64,000 nt of DNA from TM7 phylum sp. oral taxon 349 (GTDB taxonomy: Bacteria > Patescibacteriota > Saccharimonadia > Saccharimonadales > Saccharimonadaceae): contig CP072328.1 of the NCBI GenBank assembly GCA_018127705.1, positions 806,001 to 870,000 of the forward strand, read 5' to 3'. The position numbers and the translations under genes are program-made. Positions 8,178 through 17,068 of this stretch are shown one piece after another. Numbering within the stretch: position 1 is the first letter of the stretch; every line of letters begins with the position of its first letter. Below the pieces are notes generated by a model. It had not been told where the DNA came from. It was given only the letters and a program-made list of their open reading frames with translations, and did no database searches.

Positions 8178-8860
8178 TACTGTTTATAGCTCCCCTGCGC
8201 CTGGTCGCTCGTGATCTTGCCGTGATCAATCGTGATCACGCGCCGTTTCAACCGGTTTACGATCTCAACATTATGCGTCGTTAAGAGTACCGTCGTACCA
8301 TAACGATTGATTTTTTCTAGCAAGCGAACGATGTCCCAGCTATGCCTCGGGTCAAGATTCCCTGTCGGCTCGTCGGCAATCAGAATCTTCGGCTGGCGCA
8401 CTACCGCCCGCGCAATTGCCACCCGCTGGCGCTCGCCGCCCGACAACTGATGCGGGAACTGTTTTTCTTTACCTTTTAATCCTACAAGGTCAATTACCTT
8501 TGGCACCGTGTTTCGGATTTCACGATTCGTCATACCGGCAATCTCCAGTGCAAATGCCACATTTTCAAACACTGTCCGCTGCGGCAACAGCTTGAAATCC
8601 TGAAATACGACGCCAATTTTGCGGCGCAGCAGCGGCACATGCTTGTCCTTCAGCGTGTCATAATCAATACCGCCAACGACAATCTTGCCGCTCGTCGGTT
8701 TCTCTTCGCGTGTCAATAACTTTAATAGCGTGCTTTTACCGGCACCGCTCGTCCCGACGATAATCACAAATTCCTTCGGCTCAACATGCAAGCTCACCCG
8801 ATTCAACGCCGGCTTCGCGTTCTTGCCGTACGACTTCGTCACCCTATCCAACAGAATCAT
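8177..8860 (-). CDS. ftsE: Cell-division ATP-binding protein FtsE
   Basis: 227 residues forming one ABC ATPase domain. Walker A is GTSGAGKST (36-44), the signature is LSGGERQR, Walker B is ILIADEPTGNLD, and the H-loop is TTHN. It forms the membrane complex with FtsX that controls septal or lateral wall hydrolysis. A TATACT box ends 8 nt before the ATG, and there is no Shine-Dalgarno, so translation is probably leaderless. Confidence 0.96.
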   Translation of the reverse strand: MILLDRVTKSYGKNAKPALNRVSLHVEPKEFVIIVGTSGAGKSTLLKLLTREEKPTSGKIVVGGIDYDTLKDKHVPLLRRKIGVVFQDFKLLPQRTVFENVAFALEIAGMTNREIRNTVPKVIDLVGLKGKEKQFPHQLSGGERQRVAIARAVVRQPKILIADEPTGNLDPRHSWDIVRLLEKINRYGTTVLLTTHNVEIVNRLKRRVITIDHGKITSDQAQGSYKQ

Positions 8861-8868
8861 ACATAATC

Positions 8869-8897
8869 AGTATAGCAGGTACGCATTCAGCAAGCAA
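8869..8897 (-). promoter_or_regulatory. Promoter of ftsEX
   Basis: Reverse-strand TTGCTT (8892-8897) and TATACT (8869-8874) with a 17-nt spacer. The box lies 8 nt before the ftsE start codon. Confidence 0.6.
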
Positions 8898-8928
8898 AAA
8901 ACGTCCCGACTATCAGGTCGAGACGTTT
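8897..8928 (-). terminator. Terminator of the 8970-9881 gene
   Basis: A hairpin with stem AAAACGTC-CGAC / GTCG-GACGTTTT and a 6-nt loop, followed by T residues on the reverse strand, lies about 40 nt after the stop at 8970. It separates that gene from ftsE. Confidence 0.8.
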
Positions 8929-8969
8929 TGCTCTAAGCCGCTTCCTATTTCCTACAGCCCATATCGGCG

Positions 8970-9881
8970 TTACTTAGTCTTTCCGCTATGCTTGTCCTTA
9001 TTATTGTAGTCTTTTAGGTAGCTTGACTCAACGACCACATCAAGGACTTTTCTCGTCTGCTCCCGGCTTTGGATTGGGTACTTCTTATCTAGTAGACTCT
9101 TGTCATTTGTTGCACCATCTGGTTTAATTGTGTACATGTTAGTGAAAGCTTCCACTGAGTTACCCGTTATATCTACACCGTAATCAACGTGCTCATACCC
9201 ACGGCTTTCACCTTGGGAAGCATGCGTAAGCGTTGTAGACTCCTTATCTAGCAATGATAGTATATCTCGCGTTGAATATATCCCCTCTCTACCCTTTTGA
9301 AATCCTTCTACTACAGTAAAGTCGAGGTTTGTGTATGATTCTATTTGAGCCTGCATCTCTTTTTTTTGTGTTTCACTAAGGTTGTCGCGTTTGATATTAT
9401 CATATTTCTTCATATCACTCAACGAGCTCTCCATTACCTCAAGATTGACAAAGGCGCTTTTCCCGTCTTCGCTCTCATTATAGCGAAGCCATACCAGCCT
9501 TGAACCGCCCTCATATTTCCTGTCGTAATAGGTTATCTGTTCATATCCATTGCGGTATCTAGATGCACCCGATTCCTCGACATCCTTGATCGTCTCTCTT
9601 ACTGTTTCTTTTGCCGTCTGGTTTACCGCTTCAAGCTCTTCCGGTGACAGCTCAAGCGTCCCTGAATCAGCCTCCGCTGTTTTTTCAGTTTCCGTTGCTT
9701 GAGCGCTGACGCTATAGCTGTCTTGAGAACCGCTCTCCGTAGGCGATGATTCTCCCATAAACATGCCTGCTCCGAAAGCAGAAGCTGCAATTGTACCGAT
9801 AGCAGCAAGGCGGCGAAGCCTACCGCTACCCTTACGCCGATTATGATTGCTACTGTTTAACTCATGCCGTCTAGCTCGCAT
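8970..9881 (-). CDS. Membrane-anchored orphan extracellular protein
   Basis: 303 residues, not recognised. A basic N terminus (RRKGSGRLRR) precedes one hydrophobic segment at about 26-44 that contains small residues (GTIAASAFGAGMFMG). A Ser/Glu-rich linker and an acidic soluble domain of about 200 residues follow. The topology suggests an exported protein anchored by its N terminus, a type common in small-genome Patescibacteria with host-attached lifestyles. It has its own strong promoter and a terminator, so it is monocistronic. GAAAGG lies 13 nt before the ATG. Confidence 0.7.
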   Translation of the reverse strand: MRARRHELNSSNHNRRKGSGRLRRLAAIGTIAASAFGAGMFMGESSPTESGSQDSYSVSAQATETEKTAEADSGTLELSPEELEAVNQTAKETVRETIKDVEESGASRYRNGYEQITYYDRKYEGGSRLVWLRYNESEDGKSAFVNLEVMESSLSDMKKYDNIKRDNLSETQKKEMQAQIESYTNLDFTVVEGFQKGREGIYSTRDILSLLDKESTTLTHASQGESRGYEHVDYGVDITGNSVEAFTNMYTIKPDGATNDKSLLDKKYPIQSREQTRKVLDVVVESSYLKDYNNKDKHSGKTK

Positions 9882-9923
9882 TGTAAATTTTTACCTTTCT
9901 GTCTTTATATTACTATGGCTCTT

Positions 9924-9952
9924 ATAATACTCTCTCTCTCTTAATTTGTCAA
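9924..9952 (-). promoter_or_regulatory. Promoter of the 8970-9881 gene
   Basis: Reverse-strand TTGACA (9947-9952), 17-nt spacer, TATTAT (9924-9929). The spacer is largely GA repeats. Confidence 0.75.
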
Positions 9953-10170
9953 GTGTTTATAGAACAATTTTGTAATATACACAACTATACAGCATAGTTC
10001 CTAGAATTGCTCTTCCCTAACGCATCCCGTCTATTCCGCTCAGCAAAAGCAACATTACTTACTTACTTAACATCCCATAACACGAAGTGCAAACCTCATC
10101 CTAGAGACACTTTAGTAGCACAATCTACATTGCGTTTTGTATCGTGCTTTTTAATCGAAACGTACTCCCA

Positions 10171-11079
10171 TCAAGATGATGGCGAATTTTTTACATCCAA
10201 GCGATTATGAATATACTTCGTTAGCCTATTGATTTCATCGGCACCAACAACTCTCCGATTACTTCTATTAGCCCTCCTTTTACGACCATCTTCCCCGATT
10301 TTTATTTCAAACGAAAAGCGCTCAACTGCATGCCCTTCATCAAGCTTATCCTCACTATCCTTAAGTGAATACTCAACAAAACTACCGTCATTCTGGCGAA
10401 CAACAACCCGTCTCTCATTTTCACCCGGTTCGCCAGAGGTCTCAAGGGCAAAACCAACATATCTATCATCGCCCTCTCTTGGAGGCAGGGTTACGCTAGC
10501 CTGCAGCCACCCGTCATCTAGTTCCTCTATATTCCTTCTGGATCGCAACGTTTTATCGCTACACACCTCATTAAATAATTTTCGGAACCTGTCACTTGCC
10601 CACAATGCTTCTCTAGAGCAAACTTCACCTTTTTGATAGAGTTCAACAAACTCCGCCAGTTCATCAATTTCTTTCGGATCGACAACAACACGCTCCTGAC
10701 CACTGAACATAATTTCGCTCGTATTATTGTCGCGCGCATTTGGCCTAAGCCCTGTACATGTACGGCACACAACTTGATCTGTATCATTATCAACAAAGTA
10801 AACTATCCCTTCCTCGTTTGCATCAAGAACAACAATATGCTTGTTGCGGTAGTCGCCTGCGCACGGATTAAAGATCTCTTTTCTAGAACAACTATGATCA
10901 CAAATAAGAGTGATAGACGCACCGCTCTCTTCTACCTTAAGTCTTGAATAAACTTGTCTATTCGCATCCCCCTGTGGGCTAGGGCTATCCTTATGATCTT
11001 GCGACGTTCTATTCACGCCATTCCTAAAAAGCATACCTTTAAAAAGGCGAACGTTAAATGTATCAAGAACGTTTTTCAT
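10171..11079 (-). CDS. Orphan soluble protein
   Basis: 302 residues, highly charged, without signal peptide or membrane segment; not recognised. Residues 50-110 contain four cysteines in spaced positions (CDHSC, NPCAG, VCRTC) that could bind metal. The C-terminal half has two beta-rich, similarly built stretches (WLQASVTLPPREGDDRYVGF and RFSFEIKIGEDGRKRR), perhaps repeats of one small domain. Translation seems coupled to a 12-codon upstream ORF (11084-11122). The 289 bases between this gene and the next one (9882-10170) hold only the promoter of the latter. Confidence 0.6.
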   Translation of the reverse strand: MKNVLDTFNVRLFKGMLFRNGVNRTSQDHKDSPSPQGDANRQVYSRLKVEESGASITLICDHSCSRKEIFNPCAGDYRNKHIVVLDANEEGIVYFVDNDTDQVVCRTCTGLRPNARDNNTSEIMFSGQERVVVDPKEIDELAEFVELYQKGEVCSREALWASDRFRKLFNEVCSDKTLRSRRNIEELDDGWLQASVTLPPREGDDRYVGFALETSGEPGENERRVVVRQNDGSFVEYSLKDSEDKLDEGHAVERFSFEIKIGEDGRKRRANRSNRRVVGADEINRLTKYIHNRLDVKNSPSS

Positions 11080-11083
11080 CTTC

Positions 11084-11122
11084 TCACCGCGACCGTAGCC
11101 GATATGTTGGCTTATCTCCCAT
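11084..11122 (-). other. Upstream ORF (12 codons) before the 10171-11079 gene
   Basis: A short frame MGDKPTYRLRSR has its own CAGGAG ribosome-binding site, and its TGA lies 4 nt before the ATG of the next gene. The GTGAGAAG stretch over its stop is the only Shine-Dalgarno-like sequence for that gene. This suggests coupled translation or attenuation. Confidence 0.4.
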
Positions 11123-11188
11123 AACTCCTGTTCACTAATCCTCTAGTTATACTACTTACGTCTATTTAATTCATTAAGACCGTTTCTT

Positions 11189-11217
11189 ATTGTACTATAT
11201 ATTTTATAATACGTCAA
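11189..11217 (-). promoter_or_regulatory. Promoter of the uORF and 10171-11079 gene
   Basis: Reverse-strand TTGACG (11212-11217), 17-nt spacer, TACAAT (11189-11194). It overlaps the stop of the KilA-N gene and predicts a leader of about 100 nt. Confidence 0.7.
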
Positions 11218-12102
11218 TCATGCGTACTTGAAGGTACATTAGCCTCATTGTCCCTCTTTGGCTTATCCTCCAAGCTCTTAATTCCATTGTCATTAAGTTT
11301 TTCAAGTGATAGTAGTTGTATCCTAGCAAGATTTCTAAGTTCAGTCATTCTTTCTTTTTGATCCACCCCTTTACCAATAAGGATTGCATTATAGCTTTCC
11401 ATATTCGCTAGTATTAATAGTTCATTAAGGCTTGCATAGTCTCTCATGTTTCCTTTTAGATCAGGATTTTCTTCACGCCACTGTTTTGCTCTTTTATTGA
11501 ATAAGGCGACATTGAGTATATCTGCTTCGCTTGCGTATTTATAAGATAACTGTTCGTTGGTAAGATCCTTTAATAGGTATTCTTTGATTGCGTCTGTGTG
11601 GATTTTATAGTTAATCTTAGAGAGCTCTCTATTTAGATTCCAACTTAATGATAGTCTTGAGTTTTCATCTAACTTAAGTCTTTTATAATCTTGGATGATG
11701 TATAGCTTAAATTCTGGTGAAATCCATGAGGCAAATTCCATTGCTATATCAGGATGAGCAAATGTTCCTCCTCCTCGTCCTGATTTAGAGACTATACCTA
11801 TTGCATTTGTCTTTTCAATCCATCTTTGTGGAGATAAAGTAAATGCATTTGTTCCCGCTTCTTTCCTAAAGGAGTCGAATTCGACCCCTTTAAAATCTGG
11901 ATTATGAATAGTCTCCCACAGCCCAAGGAACTCAATTATATCTCTTACCCTTAACCAATTTTTTACAACATCTTTAGGTTCATGTGCATTTTTATATCTT
12001 GCAATATCTGTAAGACTGATGTAGTCGTTCTTAAAGTCTTCGGTATATATTTGAATGGTAAAACCTTTTGCTTCAATTGTTTCTTTTTTTTGCTTTGGGC
12101 AT
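11214..12102 (-). pseudogene. KilA-N domain protein, out of frame at an A8 tract
   Basis: A good ribosome-binding site (AAGGAG) and ATG at 12102 start MPKAKKR, but the frame stops after nine codons. Beyond the run of eight A (complement of 12084-12091), another frame reads ETIEAKGFTIQIYTEDF, YISLTDIARYKN, RWIEKTNAIGIVSKSGR and FAHPDIAMEFASWISPEFKL. This is a complete KilA-N domain of the phage-type DNA-binding family, followed by a helical C-terminal region to 11214. Removing one A restores a 295-residue protein. It may be a pseudogene, a phase-variable gene, a transcriptional-slippage gene or an assembly error. It lies 28 nt after prfB and is probably cotranscribed with it. Confidence 0.85.
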
Positions 12103-12129
12103 GTTAATCTCCTTCATGCTACACTTTTG

Positions 12130-13236
12130 TTAGATGTTACTGCTGTTAGTGTGCGCGGAATCTACAGTCCAAGTCAAATACGCACTCATAAATCCGTCCA
12201 ACTTACCATCCAATACTGCCGTAGCATCGCGATCCTCGTATTTCGTGCGCGTATCTTTCACAAGGGTATATGGATGCAATACATAATTACGTATTTGCGC
12301 ACCCCAGCTTGCTGATTCGCCCGCACGCAAATCAGCAAGCGTCTCCGCGTGCTGCTCAAGTTGCATCTGTGCTAAGCGGCTTTTCAGGATCTTAAGCGCT
12401 GTTTCCTTATTCTGGATTTGGCTGCGTTCATTCTGAATCGCCACCACGATCCCTGTCGGGATATGCGTAATGCGCACAGCGCTATCAGTCGTATTCACGC
12501 CCTGTCCGCCATTCCCGCCGCTGCGGTAGATATCGATACGCAAATCTTTATCAGCAATCTGCACTTCATCTGGAGCGGCAATTTCCGGCATAATCTCAAC
12601 CAACGCAAAACTGGTTTGCCGCAGATTATCAGCATTAAACGGGCTAAGACGCACTAAACGGTGTACGCCATGCTCGCTTTTCAGCCAACCGTAAGCGTAT
12701 GGTCCACGCATAATGTACGTTGCATTCTTAATCCCTGCTTCATCCCCTGCCGAACGCTCTACGAGCTCAACGTGCATATCATGCTTTTCTGCCCAGCGCA
12801 AATACATACGCTCAAGCATTTCCGTCCAATCTTGCGCATCAGTGCCACCTGCGCCGCTGCTTAGTTTTACAATCGCCGCATAGTCATCATACTCGCCCTG
12901 GAACAACAAATCGCGACGGCGATTCGCATACTCCGCTTCAAGCGCGCTAATCTGCTCGTCAAACTCAGCTATCATTGAATCATCGCCTAAGTCCATCAAT
13001 TCAACAATATCGTTTGTTTGCGAACGCAATACCTGCCACGGTTCGATCTGGGCACGTAACGCCGCCGATTCGCGCGACAACTGCTGTGCGCGCTCAACGT
13101 TCGCCCACACGTTGCTATCGGCAAGTTGGCGGTCAATTGCGGCTAGCTCTTTTGCTTTTGCGTCAATATATAGCGTTTCGTACGCACTGTGAATCTGCTC
13201 TGACAAGTCGCTCGCGCGCTTTTTTAACGGTTGCAT
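12130..13236 (-). CDS. prfB: Peptide chain release factor 2
   Basis: 368 residues. The stop-codon recognition motif is SPF (198-200, in RLSPFNADN) and the peptidyl-hydrolysis motif GGQ is at 243-245. RF2 reads UAA and UGA, so its presence supports UGA as stop in this genome. The common programmed frameshift near codon 26 is absent; the frame is continuous from MQPLKKRASDL. Its ATG overlaps the stop of the upstream protease gene (TAATG), implying coupled translation. Confidence 0.97.
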   Translation of the reverse strand: MQPLKKRASDLSEQIHSAYETLYIDAKAKELAAIDRQLADSNVWANVERAQQLSRESAALRAQIEPWQVLRSQTNDIVELMDLGDDSMIAEFDEQISALEAEYANRRRDLLFQGEYDDYAAIVKLSSGAGGTDAQDWTEMLERMYLRWAEKHDMHVELVERSAGDEAGIKNATYIMRGPYAYGWLKSEHGVHRLVRLSPFNADNLRQTSFALVEIMPEIAAPDEVQIADKDLRIDIYRSGGNGGQGVNTTDSAVRITHIPTGIVVAIQNERSQIQNKETALKILKSRLAQMQLEQHAETLADLRAGESASWGAQIRNYVLHPYTLVKDTRTKYEDRDATAVLDGKLDGFMSAYLTWTVDSAHTNSSNI

Positions 13237-14282
13237 TAGGCTTCTGACGCATCATCGTCTTTTGACGATTCCTGCTGATTGTTACGTTTACGCGGCGGTA
13301 CAGGCGGCTTCGGTATTTGAGTTGAAACCGTCGACGACTGCGACGTCGCCTCTCCATCTGGCGCAGATTGAGCAGGAACGGCAGATGTTGTTTGAACAGG
13401 TTGCGCCTGTGCCGCATGAAACGCTGCATCCCAATAATCTACTTGGCTTAAGCGTCGCACTAAATACGGATGATCGCTAAACGTCTGCGCAAAATGATTC
13501 ATCGGGCGTTCAGCCTTATATTGCAGCCATTGGCGTGCAACATCATTCATGTCTTTTGCCACATCAGGACCGACATGCACTTTAATAAGCGCGTTCTTTA
13601 CAAGTGCCGCATCACCGATGTACGCCAACGCTAAACGGTCAGCAGTAAACTCAGTCCGGCGACACCAAAATCCCGCGATCCAATTACCAGCCATATTGAT
13701 GATTGGCGTGATCAAAAACGGCATCAAATATACTGACGCATCAGTATGCTTGTATTTAATGTGTGCCATTTCATGGACAACGATAACTTTCAACTCGTCT
13801 TCTGTTAAGTAACGAATTGAGCCCGAGTGCAGTACAATTGCGTACGGACGCGCAAATCCAAACGCATACGCATTAATCACCGGATTCTGTGTAATAAAAA
13901 TCTCAACCTGCGGCATTTCTAAGTCTGCCGCAACTTCATTTGACCAATCACGCAGCCAGGCATATGCACTGTACTGCACCTCAAGCGAGTTACCAAGCAT
14001 CTGCTGACGCATCATACGGGTCGAAAACATACCGATACCCAACGAGGCTGCTAAAAATATACAGCCGAGTATAAGCGCAACAACAAAACCAATAGCACCT
14101 CCCAGGAATGTAACACTACCAAGTCGCTTAACAACTTCGTCGAAATAACTGTAAATAAAGTACCCAAATGTCAACAAAAAGAAAATGCTAAATACCACAC
14201 CCAACACGACGTTGTCGCTTGTCATGCGTGCACGCTCAACGGCAATCTTCCCTTTTGTGTACTGATACGGCTGTTGCTGCAT
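13236..14282 (-). CDS. htpX: HtpX-like M48 membrane metalloprotease
   Basis: The zinc motif HEMAH sits in VIVVHEMAHIKYKH, with a downstream Glu in RRTEFTADRLA. Two TM helices lie near the N terminus and a hydrophobic stretch follows the active site. The C terminus is a Pro/Ser/Gln-rich tail. HtpX-type proteases degrade misfolded membrane proteins. The start at 14282 (MQQQPYQYTKG) is preferred because GAGGAG lies 10 nt upstream; the longer frame would start at a TTG (14339) without any site. The two-gene unit htpX-prfB is probably driven by TATACT near 14356. Confidence 0.9.
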   Translation of the reverse strand: MQQQPYQYTKGKIAVERARMTSDNVVLGVVFSIFFLLTFGYFIYSYFDEVVKRLGSVTFLGGAIGFVVALILGCIFLAASLGIGMFSTRMMRQQMLGNSLEVQYSAYAWLRDWSNEVAADLEMPQVEIFITQNPVINAYAFGFARPYAIVLHSGSIRYLTEDELKVIVVHEMAHIKYKHTDASVYLMPFLITPIINMAGNWIAGFWCRRTEFTADRLALAYIGDAALVKNALIKVHVGPDVAKDMNDVARQWLQYKAERPMNHFAQTFSDHPYLVRRLSQVDYWDAAFHAAQAQPVQTTSAVPAQSAPDGEATSQSSTVSTQIPKPPVPPRKRNNQQESSKDDDASEA

Positions 14283-14406
14283 TAACCAATAGCTCCTCTG
14301 TCCGCGGACACCCCGCGCATCAATAGTTGATAACCTCAAAGCTCGCGCTTACTTCTTTTAGTATAGCAATATCGCCGCCCCGTGACAATTGCTCTTATGC
14401 CCATTG

Positions 14407-15714
14407 CTACAGCGCTTGTACAGCCGCAACAAACTGATCGCCGCGATCATTATATGAAGTAAACTGATCAAAACTCGCCGCTGCCGGACACAAAATAACT
14501 ACATCGCCCGCCTGCGCAGCTGTCGCTGCAGTGCGCACGACCTCTGCCATTGGAACCTTTCCTTTGACAATCAGGTTGGTTTGTGGCGCAACGCTGTATA
14601 TCGTCTGAGCAATTTTTTCAGCATTTGAGCCCATCAATATGACAACGCGCATATTGCTGCGTGCAATTTCTTTAGCGAGCGCCGTATAGTCGCCGCCTTT
14701 ATCGTGTCCGCCCAGAATCAAAACTTTCGGCTGCATAAATGCACCGATCGCCGCGATAGCGCTTCCTGGCGTTGTTGCGATACTGTCGTCATAATACGTC
14801 ACACCGCTCTTTTCAGCAACACGCTTCAAACGATGTGGCAATCCCGTAAATGAACGTAACCCGTAGTAATATACTTCTGGCGAAATACCTGGAAATGCCA
14901 TCGCAGCAGCACTCATTGCCGCGCATGCATTATCAAGATTGTAACCGCCCGGTAACTGCACCGCATCGGTTGGGCATACCTGGCGATTCTGCGACATAAA
15001 ATACACGCCGTCGGCATACACCTGATAATCATCAGGGATACCGTAACGGTACGCCCGCCCATCGCCACCCGACGTGAGTGCAATTTGCTGCGAATAAATA
15101 TTTGTCGGATGGTATATTGTAATATCATTTGCTTGCTGATAGCGGCAGATATTTGACTTTGCATCGATATACTCATCAAATGTACGATGAACATCCAGAT
15201 GATCCGGCTCAATCATCAGGACAACCGCAATGTGCGGCGATCGCTCCAAATCCCACAACTGAAAACTGCTCAGCTCATAAATCACTACATCGTGCGGCGC
15301 GATCTGCGGCAACACATCAAGTCCCGGAGTACCGATATTACCAACCGTATATACCGTTTTACCTGCCTGGCGCGCAATTGCCGCGATCATGCTGCACACT
15401 GTTCCTTTGCCTTTTGTTCCCGTCACGCCAATAATTGGCGCCGGACATTCAGCAAAAAACTCATTCGTCGCCGACCAAATTTTACCTAGCGTATGAATAC
15501 GATATGGCGCAATGCTTGGTGTACGGATCACCAAATTAACGTCATTTAGCCGTTCCGAAAAAACATTCGTACCAGTATGTACAATTATATCATCAGCCGG
15601 ATTTTTTATATCATTCTGATCAACAATCAAAAACTCAGCGCGCGGATACTTGCGCCGGAAATACTTTAAACTTGATCGCCCTTCGACGCCATACCCTGCA
15701 ATCGCAATCTTCAT
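14407..15714 (-). CDS. murD: UDP-N-acetylmuramoylalanine--D-glutamate ligase
   Basis: 435 residues with the Mur ligase fold. The N-terminal nucleotide-binding part begins KIAIAGYGVEGRSS. The ATP loop is GVTGTKGKGT (96-105). The central region has YELSSFQLWDLE and EPDHLDVH. The C-terminal domain carries DDSIATTPGSAIAAI and LILGGHDKGGDY. It adds D-Glu to UDP-MurNAc-L-Ala in the cytoplasm, so this organism builds its own peptidoglycan precursors. A TAAAAT box 6 nt before the ATG and the lack of a Shine-Dalgarno suggest leaderless translation. Confidence 0.95.
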   Translation of the reverse strand: MKIAIAGYGVEGRSSLKYFRRKYPRAEFLIVDQNDIKNPADDIIVHTGTNVFSERLNDVNLVIRTPSIAPYRIHTLGKIWSATNEFFAECPAPIIGVTGTKGKGTVCSMIAAIARQAGKTVYTVGNIGTPGLDVLPQIAPHDVVIYELSSFQLWDLERSPHIAVVLMIEPDHLDVHRTFDEYIDAKSNICRYQQANDITIYHPTNIYSQQIALTSGGDGRAYRYGIPDDYQVYADGVYFMSQNRQVCPTDAVQLPGGYNLDNACAAMSAAAMAFPGISPEVYYYGLRSFTGLPHRLKRVAEKSGVTYYDDSIATTPGSAIAAIGAFMQPKVLILGGHDKGGDYTALAKEIARSNMRVVILMGSNAEKIAQTIYSVAPQTNLIVKGKVPMAEVVRTAATAAQAGDVVILCPAAASFDQFTSYNDRGDQFVAAVQAL

Positions 15715-15786
15715 ATTGCTATTTTATCAGAAACCATAAGCGCTTCGCTAAAAATGGAGCATTCATCATGTCGAAATTCTGTATAT

Positions 15787-17067
15787 TTACTTAAATAACG
15801 TCTCAAGCTTATTGTTAATTCGCACAATATCGTCCTTCACGCCGCTACTAACGCCTGCAAATACCCAGGTATTTGCATCAATAAACTCACGCGCCGTACG
15901 CAGCATACGCTCGCGCGAAACGTTACGGATTTCGTCCGGCACGTGATCGTAATTCCTCACGAAACCATCGCCGAAATAGCGCCCGCGGTAAAAATTACTA
16001 ATCTGCGCAACCGTTTGCGCACCCATCTGATAGCGCCCTAATGCGTATGATTTTGCGGCATTAATTTCATTTTCGGTAATCTCGCCGTTTAGTACTGCCC
16101 TAACTTCACGCACAATAATGTCAAATAACTCGTCGGCCGTTTCTAAATTAACCTGCCCGCCAAAGTCCCAGCCGCTATCGTAAAATCCTGTTGATGTCTC
16201 GCTAAACATGCCATATGCTAAGCCTTTCTTGCGCGCGGCACCAAAAATACGCGAGTGCATCGTACCAGTTAAGATGTGGTTCAGACATGCCATCGCTTCA
16301 TCTTCATCGTCATCTAACTCACGCGGCAGCGCCATACTCCAGCCGAAGGTCAGATTACTCGCTTCTTTGCGATGAATCAAGGTCGGGCCAGCCTTCCTTA
16401 ACTCATCGCGCGGCACGTCAAAGCGTTTGCCCCGCGGAAGTTCCCACGCTTCAAGCATGCGCTGGATATGCGCCTTACGCCCATGCAGGTTTCCGGCAAT
16501 GACAAAACGCATGTTATCACTTGTATGCGTCAATGCATGATGATGGCGGATATGCCGAAGCGTGACATTATCTATCAGCCGCAAACGCTGTCGAAACGTA
16601 TAAATATCATCGCCCATCAGCTGCTGGATTTTTGGCCACAATACATACCCATTATTGTTCAAATAGCCTGTAAGCTCGCTGCGCACATTACCCTTTTCAG
16701 CATCAAGTTCCTCTTGCTTGAATCGCGGCTGGCAAATTGCGACTTGCTGCAAGCGCAGGATCCGTTCCCATTCAAAATCCGCGCATTCCGCCACATACAC
16801 CATCGACAAATCACTTGTCATCGCGTTATGATAAGCGCCATTCTTGGTAAATTCTGCTTCATAGGCATGTTCATTCGCAAACTGCGCGTTCGCGCCAAAT
16901 GCCATATGCTCCATAATGTGCGCTGTTTCATATACAGTTTTATCGCCAACATAGCGGTTACCAGCACGAAAATGAAAGCGGAAACTCATCACCGTCGCAC
17001 CTGGTACATCAATCAACAATCCGCGCGCGCCATTTGCTAAGCGCACCTCTGATACAGTATGTTTCAT
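15787..17067 (-). CDS. M16-family zinc peptidase (pitrilysin-like)
   Basis: The inverted zinc motif HxxEH is present as HIMEH (His50, Glu53, His54 from the start at 17067), with the downstream Glu in EKGNVRSEL. The C-terminal M16 half follows (SNLTFGWSMALP, ARKKGLAYGMFSE). About 426 residues fits single-chain M16B peptidases. The start at 17067 lies 1 nt after the secA stop and is preferred over an in-frame start inside secA. The close linkage suggests cotranscription with secA. No signal peptide is visible, so it is probably cytoplasmic. The substrate is unknown. Confidence 0.88.
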   Translation of the reverse strand: MKHTVSEVRLANGARGLLIDVPGATVMSFRFHFRAGNRYVGDKTVYETAHIMEHMAFGANAQFANEHAYEAEFTKNGAYHNAMTSDLSMVYVAECADFEWERILRLQQVAICQPRFKQEELDAEKGNVRSELTGYLNNNGYVLWPKIQQLMGDDIYTFRQRLRLIDNVTLRHIRHHHALTHTSDNMRFVIAGNLHGRKAHIQRMLEAWELPRGKRFDVPRDELRKAGPTLIHRKEASNLTFGWSMALPRELDDDEDEAMACLNHILTGTMHSRIFGAARKKGLAYGMFSETSTGFYDSGWDFGGQVNLETADELFDIIVREVRAVLNGEITENEINAAKSYALGRYQMGAQTVAQISNFYRGRYFGDGFVRNYDHVPDEIRNVSRERMLRTAREFIDANTWVFAGVSSGVKDDIVRINNKLETLFK

Positions 17068-17068
17068 C

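Noticed and set aside
10085-10170. Terminator downstream of the 10171 gene
   Set aside because: The only stem (AGCAC / GTGCT) is short with a long loop, and its T-run is on the wrong strand for that gene.
12130-13236. Programmed +1 frameshift in prfB
   Set aside because: The reading frame is continuous from the ATG to the stop and no early in-frame UGA or slippery CUU-UGA is present.
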